Shown: piece by piece, positions 8,148-16,911 of the stretch | Position numbering within the stretch: position 1 is the first letter of the stretch | Layout of the letters: each line of letters starts with the position of its first letter | Origin: Gammaproteobacteria bacterium | GTDB lineage: Bacteria; Pseudomonadota; Gammaproteobacteria; Eutrophobiales; Eutrophobiaceae | Direction of reading: 5' to 3' | DNA: 64,000 nt | Assembly: GCA_030829955.1 (NCBI GenBank) | Contig: JAURNY010000001.1 | Location: 1-64,000 of the forward strand | Notes under the pieces: model-generated | Told to the model about the DNA's origin: nothing | Databases searched by the model: none | The model's input: the letters and a program-made list of their open reading frames with translations, nothing else | Position numbers and translations under genes: made by a program

Positions 8148-9098
8148 TTAAGTCGCCAGTCGAATAGTAATTAACCAGGCCGATGAAAAGCCTGCGATTA
8201 GGAATATGCTAAAGCAAAAAGCAGAATACCAAAGTAGTTTACGGGTTAAATGTTCCTGAGGGAATGCAGAAAGAATAAAGGGTCGACGTTTGTCATGTGT
8301 TCTGGCGAGCAAGTGAACAGGCGGCAGGTTTTTTTGTTCTTCATGATTAGCCATGACTTTTTTTAACGCAGCCTCCCTTACCTTTTGCCATTCTTCCATA
8401 TCGATTTCACCATCATTGTTAGTATCAAATTGTTTCAACAACCATTCAGAATCCTTTTTCCATTCGCTAATAACTTCTCTAACATCATCATTAAGACTCA
8501 GCTTTGCACCAGAACCACCGACCGTTTTAAACAATCCTATGGCATATAAAGGCTCATTGATTTCCAGTCTTCTTTCGGTGTATCGATAATTACCTGTTCT
8601 AACTCTAAACATATTAAATTTACTTCGGGTATGTAGAGGTTTACGCATAGGAGTAACCTGATTACCATACCAGACGTCTTTTTCAGACACGAATACACTT
8701 GCGCCCTCAGGATCGATAACACATTCACCGGTGTCATCCCTAAGCAGAAACAATTCATCACTTATTCCCTTTCTTATAACCTTCCAATTATTATCGCTAT
8801 CGCGAGAGGCATTTTGTTCAATGGTAAAGTCATACCAGGTGCAATGACTTCCTGTTAATGGTGCGATTATGGGTTGACCATCCATTAATTGCCCTGAACC
8901 AATTAATTCAAGATAACCTTGTGCTGCTGAACGTATCTTGGATGTTGGCGTATCTTCAATCAGGCGTTTGCGATGTAGATAATGAAATGCAAAAAAGAAA
9001 CTAACGATGGTGCCTAATAAAATAATAATGACCCAGAACCAGTAGTCTTCGGCGGGACTTGCCTTTGCCCAGGTATTTAGCTCATTGAGCCATTGCAT
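8148..9098 (-). CDS. GIDE-domain membrane protein with an EF-hand
   Basis: There is a transmembrane helix at about residues 21-40 and another near the C-terminus (285-310). The middle region resembles the GIDE/MULAN-type domain that bacteria often encode beside LemA; the bacterial forms lack a RING finger, so the database label E3 ligase should not be taken as function. Residues 225-236 (DTNNDGEIDMEE) are a canonical calcium-binding EF-hand loop. It lies 9 bases downstream of lemA and both are probably one operon. The function is unknown. Confidence 0.72.
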   Translation of the reverse strand: MQWLNELNTWAKASPAEDYWFWVIIILLGTIVSFFFAFHYLHRKRLIEDTPTSKIRSAAQGYLELIGSGQLMDGQPIIAPLTGSHCTWYDFTIEQNASRDSDNNWKVIRKGISDELFLLRDDTGECVIDPEGASVFVSEKDVWYGNQVTPMRKPLHTRSKFNMFRVRTGNYRYTERRLEINEPLYAIGLFKTVGGSGAKLSLNDDVREVISEWKKDSEWLLKQFDTNNDGEIDMEEWQKVREAALKKVMANHEEQKNLPPVHLLARTHDKRRPFILSAFPQEHLTRKLLWYSAFCFSIFLIAGFSSAWLITIRLAT

Positions 9099-9107
9099 AA
9101 ACTTAAC

Positions 9108-9680
9108 CTAGCTAAATAATGCTTTTACATCGACGTCTTTGGTTTCTTCTTCACTAAATACCAACAAGTCTCTTTCCTTGAAGTTTAAGAAGCGCGCAAC
9201 AATGACATCTGGAAATTGTTCTATACGTACATTATTGGCATTGACTGACTCATTATAAAACTCACGTCGATCAGCAATTGCCTCTTCCAATCCTGATATG
9301 CGTTGTTGCAGATGTTTGAAATTATCATTTGCTTTTAAGTCCGGATAGGCCTCTGCCAGAGCAAACAAACTACCAAGCCCTAAACGTAACTGGGATTCAG
9401 CAGGCCCCAGTGAAGATACATCGCCCCTTTCTCTTGCAGAAGCAACGGCAGATCGCGCCTGCATTACTTTTTCCAGTGTTTCCTGTTCATGCTTCATGTA
9501 TTGCTTACAGGTTTCTACTAATTTGGGTATTTCGTCATGGCGCTGTTTGAGTAAAACATCGATATTCGACCATGCCTTGGAGACACTGTGTTTGAGTGAC
9601 ACCAGATTGTTATAGATGACAACTACATACATAACCAATGCAGCAATCAAACCGAGAATGATTATTAATGTAATATCCAT
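9108..9680 (-). CDS. lemA: LemA family protein
   Basis: An N-terminal transmembrane segment (residues 2-21) precedes VIYNNLVSLKHSV and AWSNIDVLLKQRHDEIPKL, the signature of LemA, then a helical domain ending in ARFLNFKE. The family is common and membrane-anchored with a poorly known role. I chose the ATG at 9680 because GGAG sits just upstream; the longer frame to 9725 adds 15 residues that break the membrane-helix start. It is paired with the GIDE-like protein. Confidence 0.9.
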   Translation of the reverse strand: MDITLIIILGLIAALVMYVVVIYNNLVSLKHSVSKAWSNIDVLLKQRHDEIPKLVETCKQYMKHEQETLEKVMQARSAVASARERGDVSSLGPAESQLRLGLGSLFALAEAYPDLKANDNFKHLQQRISGLEEAIADRREFYNESVNANNVRIEQFPDVIVARFLNFKERDLLVFSEEETKDVDVKALFS

Positions 9681-9780
9681 CGTTATCTCCAGAATTGATT
9701 GGGTTAAGTTTTCTTGTTTACCCAATATTATTATTCAACTTATCGTTAAGAATATATGAATAAAATCCAAAAAACTACTT

Positions 9781-9799
9781 GATAATAGTTATCATTACG
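9781..9799 (+). promoter_or_regulatory. candidate Fur box upstream of bfd
   Basis: GATAATAGTTATCATTACG matches 14 of 19 positions of the classical Fur box and lies 43 bases before the bfd start. This suggests iron repression of bfd. Confidence 0.7.
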
Positions 9800-9841
9800 A
9801 ATATTATTCTCAATAAATAATTTAGATTATTGATAGTAAGT

Positions 9842-10027
9842 ATGTGCGTTTGTATTTCTAATATCGTTACTGACAAGCAAATCGAGAAACCGGTCGAACA
9901 GGGGTGTAATAGCCTAAGAAAGCTAGAAGATGAACTTGGTGTCTCCAGCCAATGTGGTTACTGTGCTTGTGAGGCAGCATCCTACCTACAAAAACCACCT
10001 GAAAAACAATTAGATAATATGGCTTAG
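9842..10027 (+). CDS. bfd: bacterioferritin-associated ferredoxin
   Basis: This 61-residue protein begins MCVCISNIVTDKQIEKPVEQ and has the second cysteine pair in SSQCGYCAC. That gives the CxC...CxxC arrangement that binds the [2Fe-2S] cluster of Bfd. Bfd reduces bacterioferritin-stored iron for release and is normally induced by iron starvation. I chose the ATG at 9842, since family members begin with the first cysteine pair. The last 15 residues are an unusual tail. No bacterioferritin gene is present in the window. Confidence 0.88.
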   Translation: MCVCISNIVTDKQIEKPVEQGCNSLRKLEDELGVSSQCGYCACEAASYLQKPPEKQLDNMA

Positions 10028-10072
10028 GTGATTTAATAATAAATCGCAAGGTATATTTTTTAATTCCATATT

Positions 10073-10091
10073 ATTAATACTTATCATTAAG
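10073..10091 (+). promoter_or_regulatory. candidate Fur box upstream of the porin gene
   Basis: The stretch at 10073-10091, centred on ACTTATCATTA, matches 12 of 19 Fur-box positions and ends 22 bases before the porin start. In this AT-rich DNA the match is suggestive only, but context with bfd and fbpABC supports it. Confidence 0.45.
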
Positions 10092-10113
10092 ATTCTGTTT
10101 TAATTTAAGATTT

Positions 10114-11337
10114 ATGAAAAAATGTATACGAAATTTATTTTTATTGAGTGCTGTCACTGTAGCCGCAGGGCATGCTGCAGCTGAAACACCATCTGCTGAG
10201 GAAATGTGGAAAATCATTCAGCAGCAACAACAAATAATTGAATCATTGCAGCAAAAACTGGCGACAACAGAGAAAAAAGTAGATGTTGCCGAACAAAAAG
10301 TTGCTGAAACACAACTGGAAGTGGAGGCTGCGGCCGATGCGATCGAAACTGCTCAGGCAAGTAATCATGGAGAAAGCTGGACAAATAAATTAAGTATAGG
10401 TGGATATGGTGAATTACATTACAACAGCCATGAAGGTAATGATCAGGTTGATTTTCACCGTTTCGTAACCTATCTGGGTTATGAATTTACTGACGATGTA
10501 AGTTTCTTCTCTGAGATAGAGCTTGAGCATTCATTAGCAGGTGAGGGACAGCCGGGTGAGGTTGAATTAGAACAAGCCTGGATTGAAATGGATATTACTG
10601 AACAGCACCGTTTGCGTGCTGGGCTGGATATATTGCCAATTGGTATCATCAACCAGACACATGAACCGGAAACATTTTATGGTGTTGAACGACCAGAAGT
10701 TGAAACACGAATTATTCCTTCCACCTGGTGGGAAGCAGGTATCGGTTTAAATGGTGAACTGGCTCCGGGCTGGAATTATGATGCTGTACTCCACTCGGGT
10801 TTGAGTACGACAACTAATATTCGTAGCGGCAGACAAAAAGTTGCTGAAGCGAATGCCGATCATCCGGCATTTACAACCCGTATTCGTTATACCGGAATTC
10901 CCGGTCTTGAAGTTGGTGGTTCATTTCAATACCAAAGTGATATAACTGCTGGCGCAAGGGCGGGTAGTAATAGTGCGAATTTAATTGAAGGTCATTTGGA
11001 TTGGAAACACAGTAGTGGTTTAGCATTAAGAGCGTTATATGCACGCTGGGATCTTGATCAACAATTATCTATTGCAGGTGATAAAGAACAATGGGGTTAT
11101 TACATTGAGCCATCATATCGTTTTGTATTGACTGCAATACCGGGCGATCTGGGCATCTTTGCAAGATGGAGTGAACTTGAGTACGGTAATACAAAAGAAG
11201 AAGAACGTTATCGTATCGGTATAAATTATTGGCCGATTGAGCGAGTAGCATTTAAGTTTGACTGGGCAAGTGTAGATGATATCGATGCCAATACGTATGC
11301 TGATTCCCTGAATCTCGGACTTGGTTTTTCATTCTAG
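10114..11337 (+). CDS. outer-membrane porin with N-terminal coiled coil
   Basis: A signal peptide (residues 1-23, ending AAA) is followed by a Gln-rich coiled coil (about residues 30-85) and then a beta-barrel-like region starting SIGGYGELHYN and ending in the aromatic C-terminus LGLGFSF. The coiled coil before the barrel is typical of trimeric, phosphate-selective-type (OprO/OprP-like) porins, though substrate cannot be read from sequence. The position in an iron-uptake island with a Fur-like site suggests that it admits an iron species. A hairpin follows the stop. Confidence 0.82.
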   Translation: MKKCIRNLFLLSAVTVAAGHAAAETPSAEEMWKIIQQQQQIIESLQQKLATTEKKVDVAEQKVAETQLEVEAAADAIETAQASNHGESWTNKLSIGGYGELHYNSHEGNDQVDFHRFVTYLGYEFTDDVSFFSEIELEHSLAGEGQPGEVELEQAWIEMDITEQHRLRAGLDILPIGIINQTHEPETFYGVERPEVETRIIPSTWWEAGIGLNGELAPGWNYDAVLHSGLSTTTNIRSGRQKVAEANADHPAFTTRIRYTGIPGLEVGGSFQYQSDITAGARAGSNSANLIEGHLDWKHSSGLALRALYARWDLDQQLSIAGDKEQWGYYIEPSYRFVLTAIPGDLGIFARWSELEYGNTKEEERYRIGINYWPIERVAFKFDWASVDDIDANTYADSLNLGLGFSF

Positions 11338-11370
11338 AAACAATTTAAACACTCTCTGGTAGGAGTCTTT

Positions 11371-11390
11371 AGGGTGCCTTCGGGCGCCCT
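11371..11390 (+). terminator. hairpin terminator after the porin gene
   Basis: AGGGTGCC pairs with GGCGCCCT (one G-T pair) around a TTCG tetraloop. Only a broken T-run (CTTGTTATTTT) follows, and the next gene starts 19 bases later. It may reduce rather than stop read-through, favouring porin mRNA over the reductase genes. Confidence 0.7.
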
Positions 11391-11408
11391 CTTGTTATTT
11401 TGGAAACA

Positions 11409-11921
11409 ATGAATTTTAAAATAATTATGTTCATAGCGTTGTTATTTCCATTGCATGTGTTTGCAATGGGTACATACATGGAGCCAGAAGAATTTTTAAC
11501 TAAAACTTTTTCCGGGAATACCCCTTCGCCCGAAAAATTATGGATCACTAAAGACTTAACCAGAGATATAAATGAAATTATGGGCCATGATCTTGGCGTT
11601 GTGCGTCTGCGTTATTGGGACGATAAACAAAAAAGAGCATGGATACTGGAAGAAATAGGAAGAGATAAACCGATAACTGTTGGTCTCGTGACAGCAGATA
11701 ATGCAATTCAGGATGTTAAAGTGCTGGTGTTTAGAGAGAGCCGCGGCTGGGAAGTTAAGTATCCTTTTTTTACAGACCAGTTTAATCAAGTTCAATTAAA
11801 TAATGAAAAGGAATTGAATAAACATATTGATGGTATTTCCGGTGCAACGTTATCTGTTAATGCATTAAGAAAACTTGCGCGGCTCGCTTTATATTTTGAA
11901 TCAGTTGTGTCGAGCCGTTAA
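11409..11921 (+). CDS. periplasmic FMN-binding (covalently flavinylated) protein
   Basis: A signal peptide (residues 1-19) leads to a single FMN_bind domain. Residues 141-147, DGISGAT, match the motif whose final Thr receives FMN from the ApbE transferase, so this should be an extracytoplasmic flavoprotein. I chose the ATG at 11409 with GGAA upstream instead of the in-frame TTG at 11400. It lies 3 bases before a PepSY-like membrane gene; such pairs are thought to move electrons across the inner membrane. Ferric reduction is an inference from the iron context. No apbE is seen here. Confidence 0.82.
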   Translation: MNFKIIMFIALLFPLHVFAMGTYMEPEEFLTKTFSGNTPSPEKLWITKDLTRDINEIMGHDLGVVRLRYWDDKQKRAWILEEIGRDKPITVGLVTADNAIQDVKVLVFRESRGWEVKYPFFTDQFNQVQLNNEKELNKHIDGISGATLSVNALRKLARLALYFESVVSSR

Positions 11922-11924
11922 CTT

Positions 11925-12647
11925 ATGTTTGCTCTAATTCATAAATGGCATCGCAAGATTGGTATTTTTGCTGCAACATTTTTATTACTGTTGATTGGTA
12001 CAGGCATTGTTATCAATCACAGTGAACAAATTGGTTTTAATACATCATATATAAAACAAAACTGGTTACTGGACTGGTACAACATTGATATCGATTCAGA
12101 ACCTTTTTCTTTTGCGGCTGGGTCTATTCGTGTTACACAAATTGGTAATCGCTTATATGTAAACGATAAAGAAATTGCCAATAATATAGAACAACTAATT
12201 GGTTTGCAGATGATTAATGGGTATTTTGTCATCGCATATGATCACAGTTTGTTGCTAATAACAAAATCTGCGGAAGCGATTGAAATTTTATCAGGTGAAG
12301 AGGGTGTGCCATCAGGTATGAAGCGCGTCGGTATCGCTGCAGATGGTCAACTTGTTATTGAAGCCGCACATGGATTTTATGTTGTTGACCTAGATGAACT
12401 GCAGTGGCATGAGCAAAACTCCATGCAGGCAGACTGGTCACTTCAATCTGATGTGCCGGAAGATGTGCTGAATATACTCAAGGATAAATATCGTGGAACC
12501 GGACTCAGCTATGAGCGGGTATTACTGGATGTTCATAGCGGTCGAATCATGGGGCAATGGGGTGTTTATTTCGTCGATGCAATTGCACTGTTATTAGCTT
12601 TTATTGGTTTAAGCGGAATTTGGATGTGGTTTAAGCGTTTAACTTAA
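11925..12647 (+). CDS. PepSY-associated transmembrane protein
   Basis: It opens with LIHKWHRKIGIFAATFLLLL, a basic/aromatic start plus a transmembrane helix with the KWHR motif common in PepSY-TM proteins. A periplasmic region of about 180 residues follows, then a second helix near residues 213-235 ending WMWFKRL. Small two-helix members of this family accompany FMN-binding proteins and may hold haem through His residues. Three bases separate it from the FMN-binding gene. Electron relay to that protein is inferred. Confidence 0.72.
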   Translation: MFALIHKWHRKIGIFAATFLLLLIGTGIVINHSEQIGFNTSYIKQNWLLDWYNIDIDSEPFSFAAGSIRVTQIGNRLYVNDKEIANNIEQLIGLQMINGYFVIAYDHSLLLITKSAEAIEILSGEEGVPSGMKRVGIAADGQLVIEAAHGFYVVDLDELQWHEQNSMQADWSLQSDVPEDVLNILKDKYRGTGLSYERVLLDVHSGRIMGQWGVYFVDAIALLLAFIGLSGIWMWFKRLT

Positions 12648-12654
12648 TGTAATT

Positions 12655-12673
12655 AGTAATTATTATCATTTAT
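12655..12673 (+). promoter_or_regulatory. candidate Fur box upstream of fbpA
   Basis: The stretch at 12655-12673, containing TTATTATCATTT, matches 12 of 19 Fur-box positions and ends 9 bases before the fbpA start codon, so it may cover the ribosome-binding region or promoter start. Confidence 0.5.
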
Positions 12674-12682
12674 AATCTATTT

Positions 12683-13696
12683 ATGAAATTTATCAGTGTC
12701 TTATTAATATCATTTCTTCTATTACCAACTCAACTGATCGTTGCAGCTGAAGTTAATGTCTATTCAGCGCGCAAAGAGAATTTGATTAAACCCTTGCTTG
12801 ATCGTTTTACTGAAGAGACCGGTATTCAGGTCAATCTGGTCACAAGTCAGGCAGATACTCTGATAAAAAGAATGCAGATAGAGGGACGTAATTCGCCTGC
12901 TGATATTCTGTTGACTGTTGATGTGGCACGTTTATACCGCACCAAAGAACATGGTCTATTTAAGTCGATAGATTCAGAGATATTATTAAATGCGATACCG
13001 GAGCATTTCAGAGATAAAGACAATGAATGGTTCGGCCTTTCCTTACGTTCACGTGTCGTCGTATATGCCCCGGAGAGGGTTAATGTCGATGCATTATCAA
13101 GTTATGAAGATCTTGCTAATGACAAATGGAAGAATAGAATCTGTGTTCGCTCGTCCGGCAATGTTTACAATCAGTCATTAGTTGCAGCATTAATTGCGCA
13201 TAATGGTATCGAGGCAACCGAGCAATGGGCAACAGATTTTGTCAATAATTTTGCGCGAAAACCAAAGGGTGGTGATAGAGATCAAATCAAGGCCATGGCA
13301 ACAGGCGTTTGTGATATCGCACTGGTGAATACCTATTATTTGGCCGGCATGTTGAACTCGGATCAAAGCGAGGATATTGAAGAAGCCGCGAAGGTAAAAT
13401 TATTCTGGCCTAATCAGGCTAATCGTGGCGCTCATATGAATGTGAGTGGCGCAGGTATTTTAAAACATGGGCCAAATCAGAAAGAAGCATTGCAATTACT
13501 TGAATTTCTTGTCAGCGATGAAGCCCAGCATTGGTATGCGGAAACGAATCATGAGTTTCCCGTTAAGCCCGGCATCTCAGCAAGCAACATATTAAAAAGC
13601 TGGGGCGAGTTTAAAGCGGATAATCTTGATTTGAATTTGTTGGGTGAAAATAATCAACAGGCCGTGTTGTTAATGGATCGCGCAAGCTGGAAATAA
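12683..13696 (+). CDS. fbpA: ferric iron ABC transporter, periplasmic binding protein
   Basis: A 337-aa extracellular solute-binding protein with a signal peptide (residues 1-22) and the start EVNVYSARKENLIKPLLDRF, typical of the FbpA/FutA group. The adjacent tyrosines at 218-219 (NTYYLAGM) correspond to the ferric-ion ligands of this family. It captures Fe3+ in the periplasm and delivers it to FbpB. The permease and ATPase genes follow directly. A Fur-like box is just upstream. Confidence 0.92.
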   Translation: MKFISVLLISFLLLPTQLIVAAEVNVYSARKENLIKPLLDRFTEETGIQVNLVTSQADTLIKRMQIEGRNSPADILLTVDVARLYRTKEHGLFKSIDSEILLNAIPEHFRDKDNEWFGLSLRSRVVVYAPERVNVDALSSYEDLANDKWKNRICVRSSGNVYNQSLVAALIAHNGIEATEQWATDFVNNFARKPKGGDRDQIKAMATGVCDIALVNTYYLAGMLNSDQSEDIEEAAKVKLFWPNQANRGAHMNVSGAGILKHGPNQKEALQLLEFLVSDEAQHWYAETNHEFPVKPGISASNILKSWGEFKADNLDLNLLGENNQQAVLLMDRASWK

Positions 13697-13711
13697 TAAG
13701 AATAAACACTA

Positions 13712-15400
13712 TTGTTTTATCTAATATCACAACATGACAGAGCATTCTCTGATCAAACCAGAATAGAGTACGGCAAATTATTTCGGCGTTTTGTCTTAAC
13801 GTTAATCACCCTGCTTTTTTGTGTACCTTTACTGTTTGTTTTTGGTTCGTTGTTCTTTTCAGCAGGTGATATCTGGGTACACCTGTTTGATACGGTATTA
13901 AAAGACTATGTAGCTAATTCCATCATTCTGACTTTGGGTGTTGGGTTATGCAGTTTATTTCTGGGTGTTGTGCCAGCATGGTTAGTGACCATGTATCGCT
14001 TTCCGTTCAGTCGTCTGCTTGAGTGGGCATTGTTATTACCCATGGCGATGCCGGCTTATATCATTGCTTATAGTTATACTGGTTTTCTTGATGTTGCTGG
14101 ACCGATGCAAACTACATTGCGTGAATTAACCGGCCTGAATTATCGCGAATACTGGTTCCCGGAAGTGCGTTCTCTAGGTGGTGCAATCATGATGTTATCA
14201 CTAGTATTATACCCATACGTTTACCTGTTATCACGTGCTGCATTTATAGAACAGTCTGTTTGTGTATTAGAAGTATCACGTACATTAGGTTGTAATTCTC
14301 GAGAAGCATTTCTTCGTGTGGCGCTACCTTTAGCCAGACCGGCGATTGTTGTAGGTTTGTCATTAGTTATGATGGAAACACTCGCTGATTACGGCACAGT
14401 ACAATATTTCAGCGTGTCTGTTTTTACGACCGGTATCTTTCGTATCTGGTTTGGCATGGGCGAAAGCGTCGCTGCTGCACAATTATCAGCAGTGTTATTA
14501 TTATTTGTGGCTGTATTACTCTATCTGGAAAGACGATCTCGACGCATGGCGCGTTATCATCATACGAGTTCACGCTATAGTCAGTTATTACAAAAGCCTC
14601 TACATGGTATGCCTGCGTTTGTATCATTATTGATATGCGGATTACCTGTGTTACTGGGTTTTATTCTACCGTTTATTTTATTAGTAAATTGGGCGTTAAG
14701 TACTTATAGCAAGGTAATTGACAGTGAATTTTATAAATTATTAATGCATAGTTTTTTGCTTGCCCTTGTTACTTCAATGATTGCAATCTTCATTGCATTA
14801 ATGATGGCGTACAGTAATCGGATGAAGGCAACGCGACTTAATAAATTTATTGTCAGTACAGTCAGTATGGGGTATGCCATACCAGGCACAGTTATAGGAG
14901 TCGGCGCATTAATTCCGTTCGCCTGGTTTGATAATACGCTGGATAAATTCTTATATGACAACTTTGGTATAAGTTCGGGTTTGTTAGTGAGCGGTACTTT
15001 GTTTACTCTGGTATTCGCATATCTTGTTCGATTTCTGGCGATATCAATCAATACTACCGAAGCTGCATTAGGAAAAATTAAGCTGGTGATGGATGAAGTA
15101 GCAAAGACAGCAGGTCTGTCGGTATTTAATATGATTAAAAGTATTCATATCCCGATGATGAAAGGCAGTTTATTAACGGCAATTTTATTAGTGTTTGTTG
15201 ATGTTATGAAAGAATTGCCTGCCACACTTATATTAAGGCCTTTTAATTTTAATACGCTGGCAGTTAAGGCGCATGAACTGGCAAATGAAGAGTTATTAGC
15301 CGAAGCAGCAGTACCGGCTTTAGCAATCGTTCTAACCGGTATAATTCCGGTGATATTAATCAGTCGCTCTATTTCACAATCGAGAGCAGGCAATGCATAG
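13712..15400 (+). CDS. fbpB: ferric iron ABC transporter, fused-dimer permease
   Basis: The 562 residues hold two homologous permease halves, each with about six transmembrane helices and an EAA loop for contact with the ATPase (EVSRTLGCNSREAFLRVALP and EVAKTAGLSVFNMIKSIHIP). This is the fused FbpB type. No ATG opens the frame. TTG at 13712 is the only plausible start, 15 bases after fbpA, with a weak ribosome-binding site. The end overlaps fbpC by 8 bases. Confidence 0.92.
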   Translation: MFYLISQHDRAFSDQTRIEYGKLFRRFVLTLITLLFCVPLLFVFGSLFFSAGDIWVHLFDTVLKDYVANSIILTLGVGLCSLFLGVVPAWLVTMYRFPFSRLLEWALLLPMAMPAYIIAYSYTGFLDVAGPMQTTLRELTGLNYREYWFPEVRSLGGAIMMLSLVLYPYVYLLSRAAFIEQSVCVLEVSRTLGCNSREAFLRVALPLARPAIVVGLSLVMMETLADYGTVQYFSVSVFTTGIFRIWFGMGESVAAAQLSAVLLLFVAVLLYLERRSRRMARYHHTSSRYSQLLQKPLHGMPAFVSLLICGLPVLLGFILPFILLVNWALSTYSKVIDSEFYKLLMHSFLLALVTSMIAIFIALMMAYSNRMKATRLNKFIVSTVSMGYAIPGTVIGVGALIPFAWFDNTLDKFLYDNFGISSGLLVSGTLFTLVFAYLVRFLAISINTTEAALGKIKLVMDEVAKTAGLSVFNMIKSIHIPMMKGSLLTAILLVFVDVMKELPATLILRPFNFNTLAVKAHELANEELLAEAAVPALAIVLTGIIPVILISRSISQSRAGNA

Positions 15401-16448
15401 TGCAGTAGAAACAAAATCAGTATCAATCGAGTTCGATAATAAAAAGATACTTGAAGATGTCTCATTTAAACTGGCTGAATCCCAGATTGCCAGCATTCTG
15501 GGGCCGAGTGGCTGCGGAAAAACGACATTACTAAGATGTGTCGCAGGTTTTGAGCATCCGCAATCCGGCGATATCTGGGTGAATGGTATTCGGGCAACCA
15601 ACCCACAATATATATTAGCTGTTGAGAAACGCGATGTCGGCATGATGTTTCAAGACTATGCCTTGTTTCCTCATCTTTCGGTTGCAGAGAATATTGTCTT
15701 TGGTTTACGCGATAGAAGATCACTCGATGCAAAATCACGTCTTGATGAACTATTAAGTTTGTTCGAACTGGAAACACAGGCTCATAAACATCCACATCAA
15801 TTATCCGGTGGACAACAACAGCGTGTAGCCATTGCCAGGGCATTGGCGCCGCGGCCAAGGGTACTTTTGCTGGATGAACCTTTTGCTAGCCTAGATGTAG
15901 AACTGCGTGAACAACTTGCAATAGAACTCAGACAGATTCTTAAAAAGGATAGTATTTCCACGATTATGGTGAGCCATAATCAACTGGAGGCATTTGCTAT
16001 GGCCGATGTCATTGGAGTAATGGACGAAGGTAAATTATTACAATGGGATTCTGCATTTAATCTGTATCACAAACCTGAGAATGAGAAGGTTGCGGATTTG
16101 ATTGGTGAAGGTGTATTTATTCCCGGTAAGGTAATATCGGAAACCAATGTAAATACAGAGATAGGAGTGATCGAAAGTCATATACCGCATCATTTTAAAA
16201 TTAATGATGAAGTCGATATCCTCATTCGTCCGGACGACATCCTGCATGATGATGATAGCCCAATGAAAGCTTACGTTATCGACAAGGCATTTCGTGGAGC
16301 TAATTTTCTATACACCTTGCGAAGTGCTGGTGGTGCAAAACTCCTTAGTCTGGTACCCAGTCACCATGATCATGAATATAATGAAGCCATTGGTATTCGA
16401 CTAGAAATTGATCATCTGGTTGTATTTCCACGTCGATCAAATAGATAA
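15393..16448 (+). CDS. fbpC: ferric iron ABC transporter, ATP-binding protein
   Basis: Walker A GPSGCGKTT is at residues 37-45, the signature LSGGQQQR at 137-144 and Walker B ending DEP at 161-163. A C-terminal TOBE-like regulatory region follows (about 235-350), giving the 351-aa FbpC length. It powers the FbpAB ferric transporter at the inner face of the membrane. The ATG at 15393 overlaps fbpB, so the two are translationally coupled. Confidence 0.93.
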   Translation: MHSAVETKSVSIEFDNKKILEDVSFKLAESQIASILGPSGCGKTTLLRCVAGFEHPQSGDIWVNGIRATNPQYILAVEKRDVGMMFQDYALFPHLSVAENIVFGLRDRRSLDAKSRLDELLSLFELETQAHKHPHQLSGGQQQRVAIARALAPRPRVLLLDEPFASLDVELREQLAIELRQILKKDSISTIMVSHNQLEAFAMADVIGVMDEGKLLQWDSAFNLYHKPENEKVADLIGEGVFIPGKVISETNVNTEIGVIESHIPHHFKINDEVDILIRPDDILHDDDSPMKAYVIDKAFRGANFLYTLRSAGGAKLLSLVPSHHDHEYNEAIGIRLEIDHLVVFPRRSNR

Positions 16449-16518
16449 TTTAGCTGGAAGCTGAATTTCAGCTAGCCTCAACTAAAGCGCAAATTTAATA
16501 AAAACGAGAGATGGCTTT

Positions 16519-16908
16519 ATGCATGATATACCTAGATAATTACATTACACAGAGCAACATATCTGGATAGAACCGGCTGGTGAAGGCAAATATCGCGTGG
16601 GTATCACTGATTTTGCTCAGGATGAACTAGGTGACGTAGTTTTCGTTGAATTACCTGAACTTAATAAAACATTTTCACAACAAGATGAGTGCTCTATTGT
16701 AGAATCAGTTAAATCAACGTCCGATATTTATTGCCCGCTTAGTGGTAAGATCGTTGAAGTTAATTCAGTACTTGAGGACTCACCAGAGCTAATTAATTCT
16801 GAACCTTATGGAGAAGGCTGGATTTTTATTATTAAGGCTGATGATGCTAGTGAATTTGATAATTTATTAGATGCAGAAACCTATATACAATTAACTGAAG
16901 AGGAGTAG
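16519..16908 (+). pseudogene. gcvH: glycine cleavage H protein with an in-frame stop at codon 7
   Basis: From the ATG at 16519 (GAGAG 8 bases upstream) the frame reads MHDIPR, TAA, LHYTEQHIWIEPAGEGKYRV and then an intact H-protein body. The lipoyl-lysine motif ESVKSTSDIY is present. The stop sits where family members have Asp or Glu (PEDLKYTxEHEW). A G-to-T change in a GAA codon would explain it. Either the gene is inactive, the stop is read through, or translation restarts at the GTG at 16597, losing the first strand. Genes for GcvT and GcvP are absent; tpx follows 3 bases later. Confidence 0.8.
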
Positions 16909-16911
16909 ACA

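Noticed and set aside
16459-16473. Palindrome AGCTGAATTTCAGCT after fbpC as a terminator
   Set aside because: A perfect 7-bp stem but a one-base loop and no U-run; it may be a protein site or chance.
16511-16570. Alternative ATG at 16511 as the start of gcvH
   Set aside because: It is in a different frame, ends after 19 codons, and its product has no resemblance to H protein.
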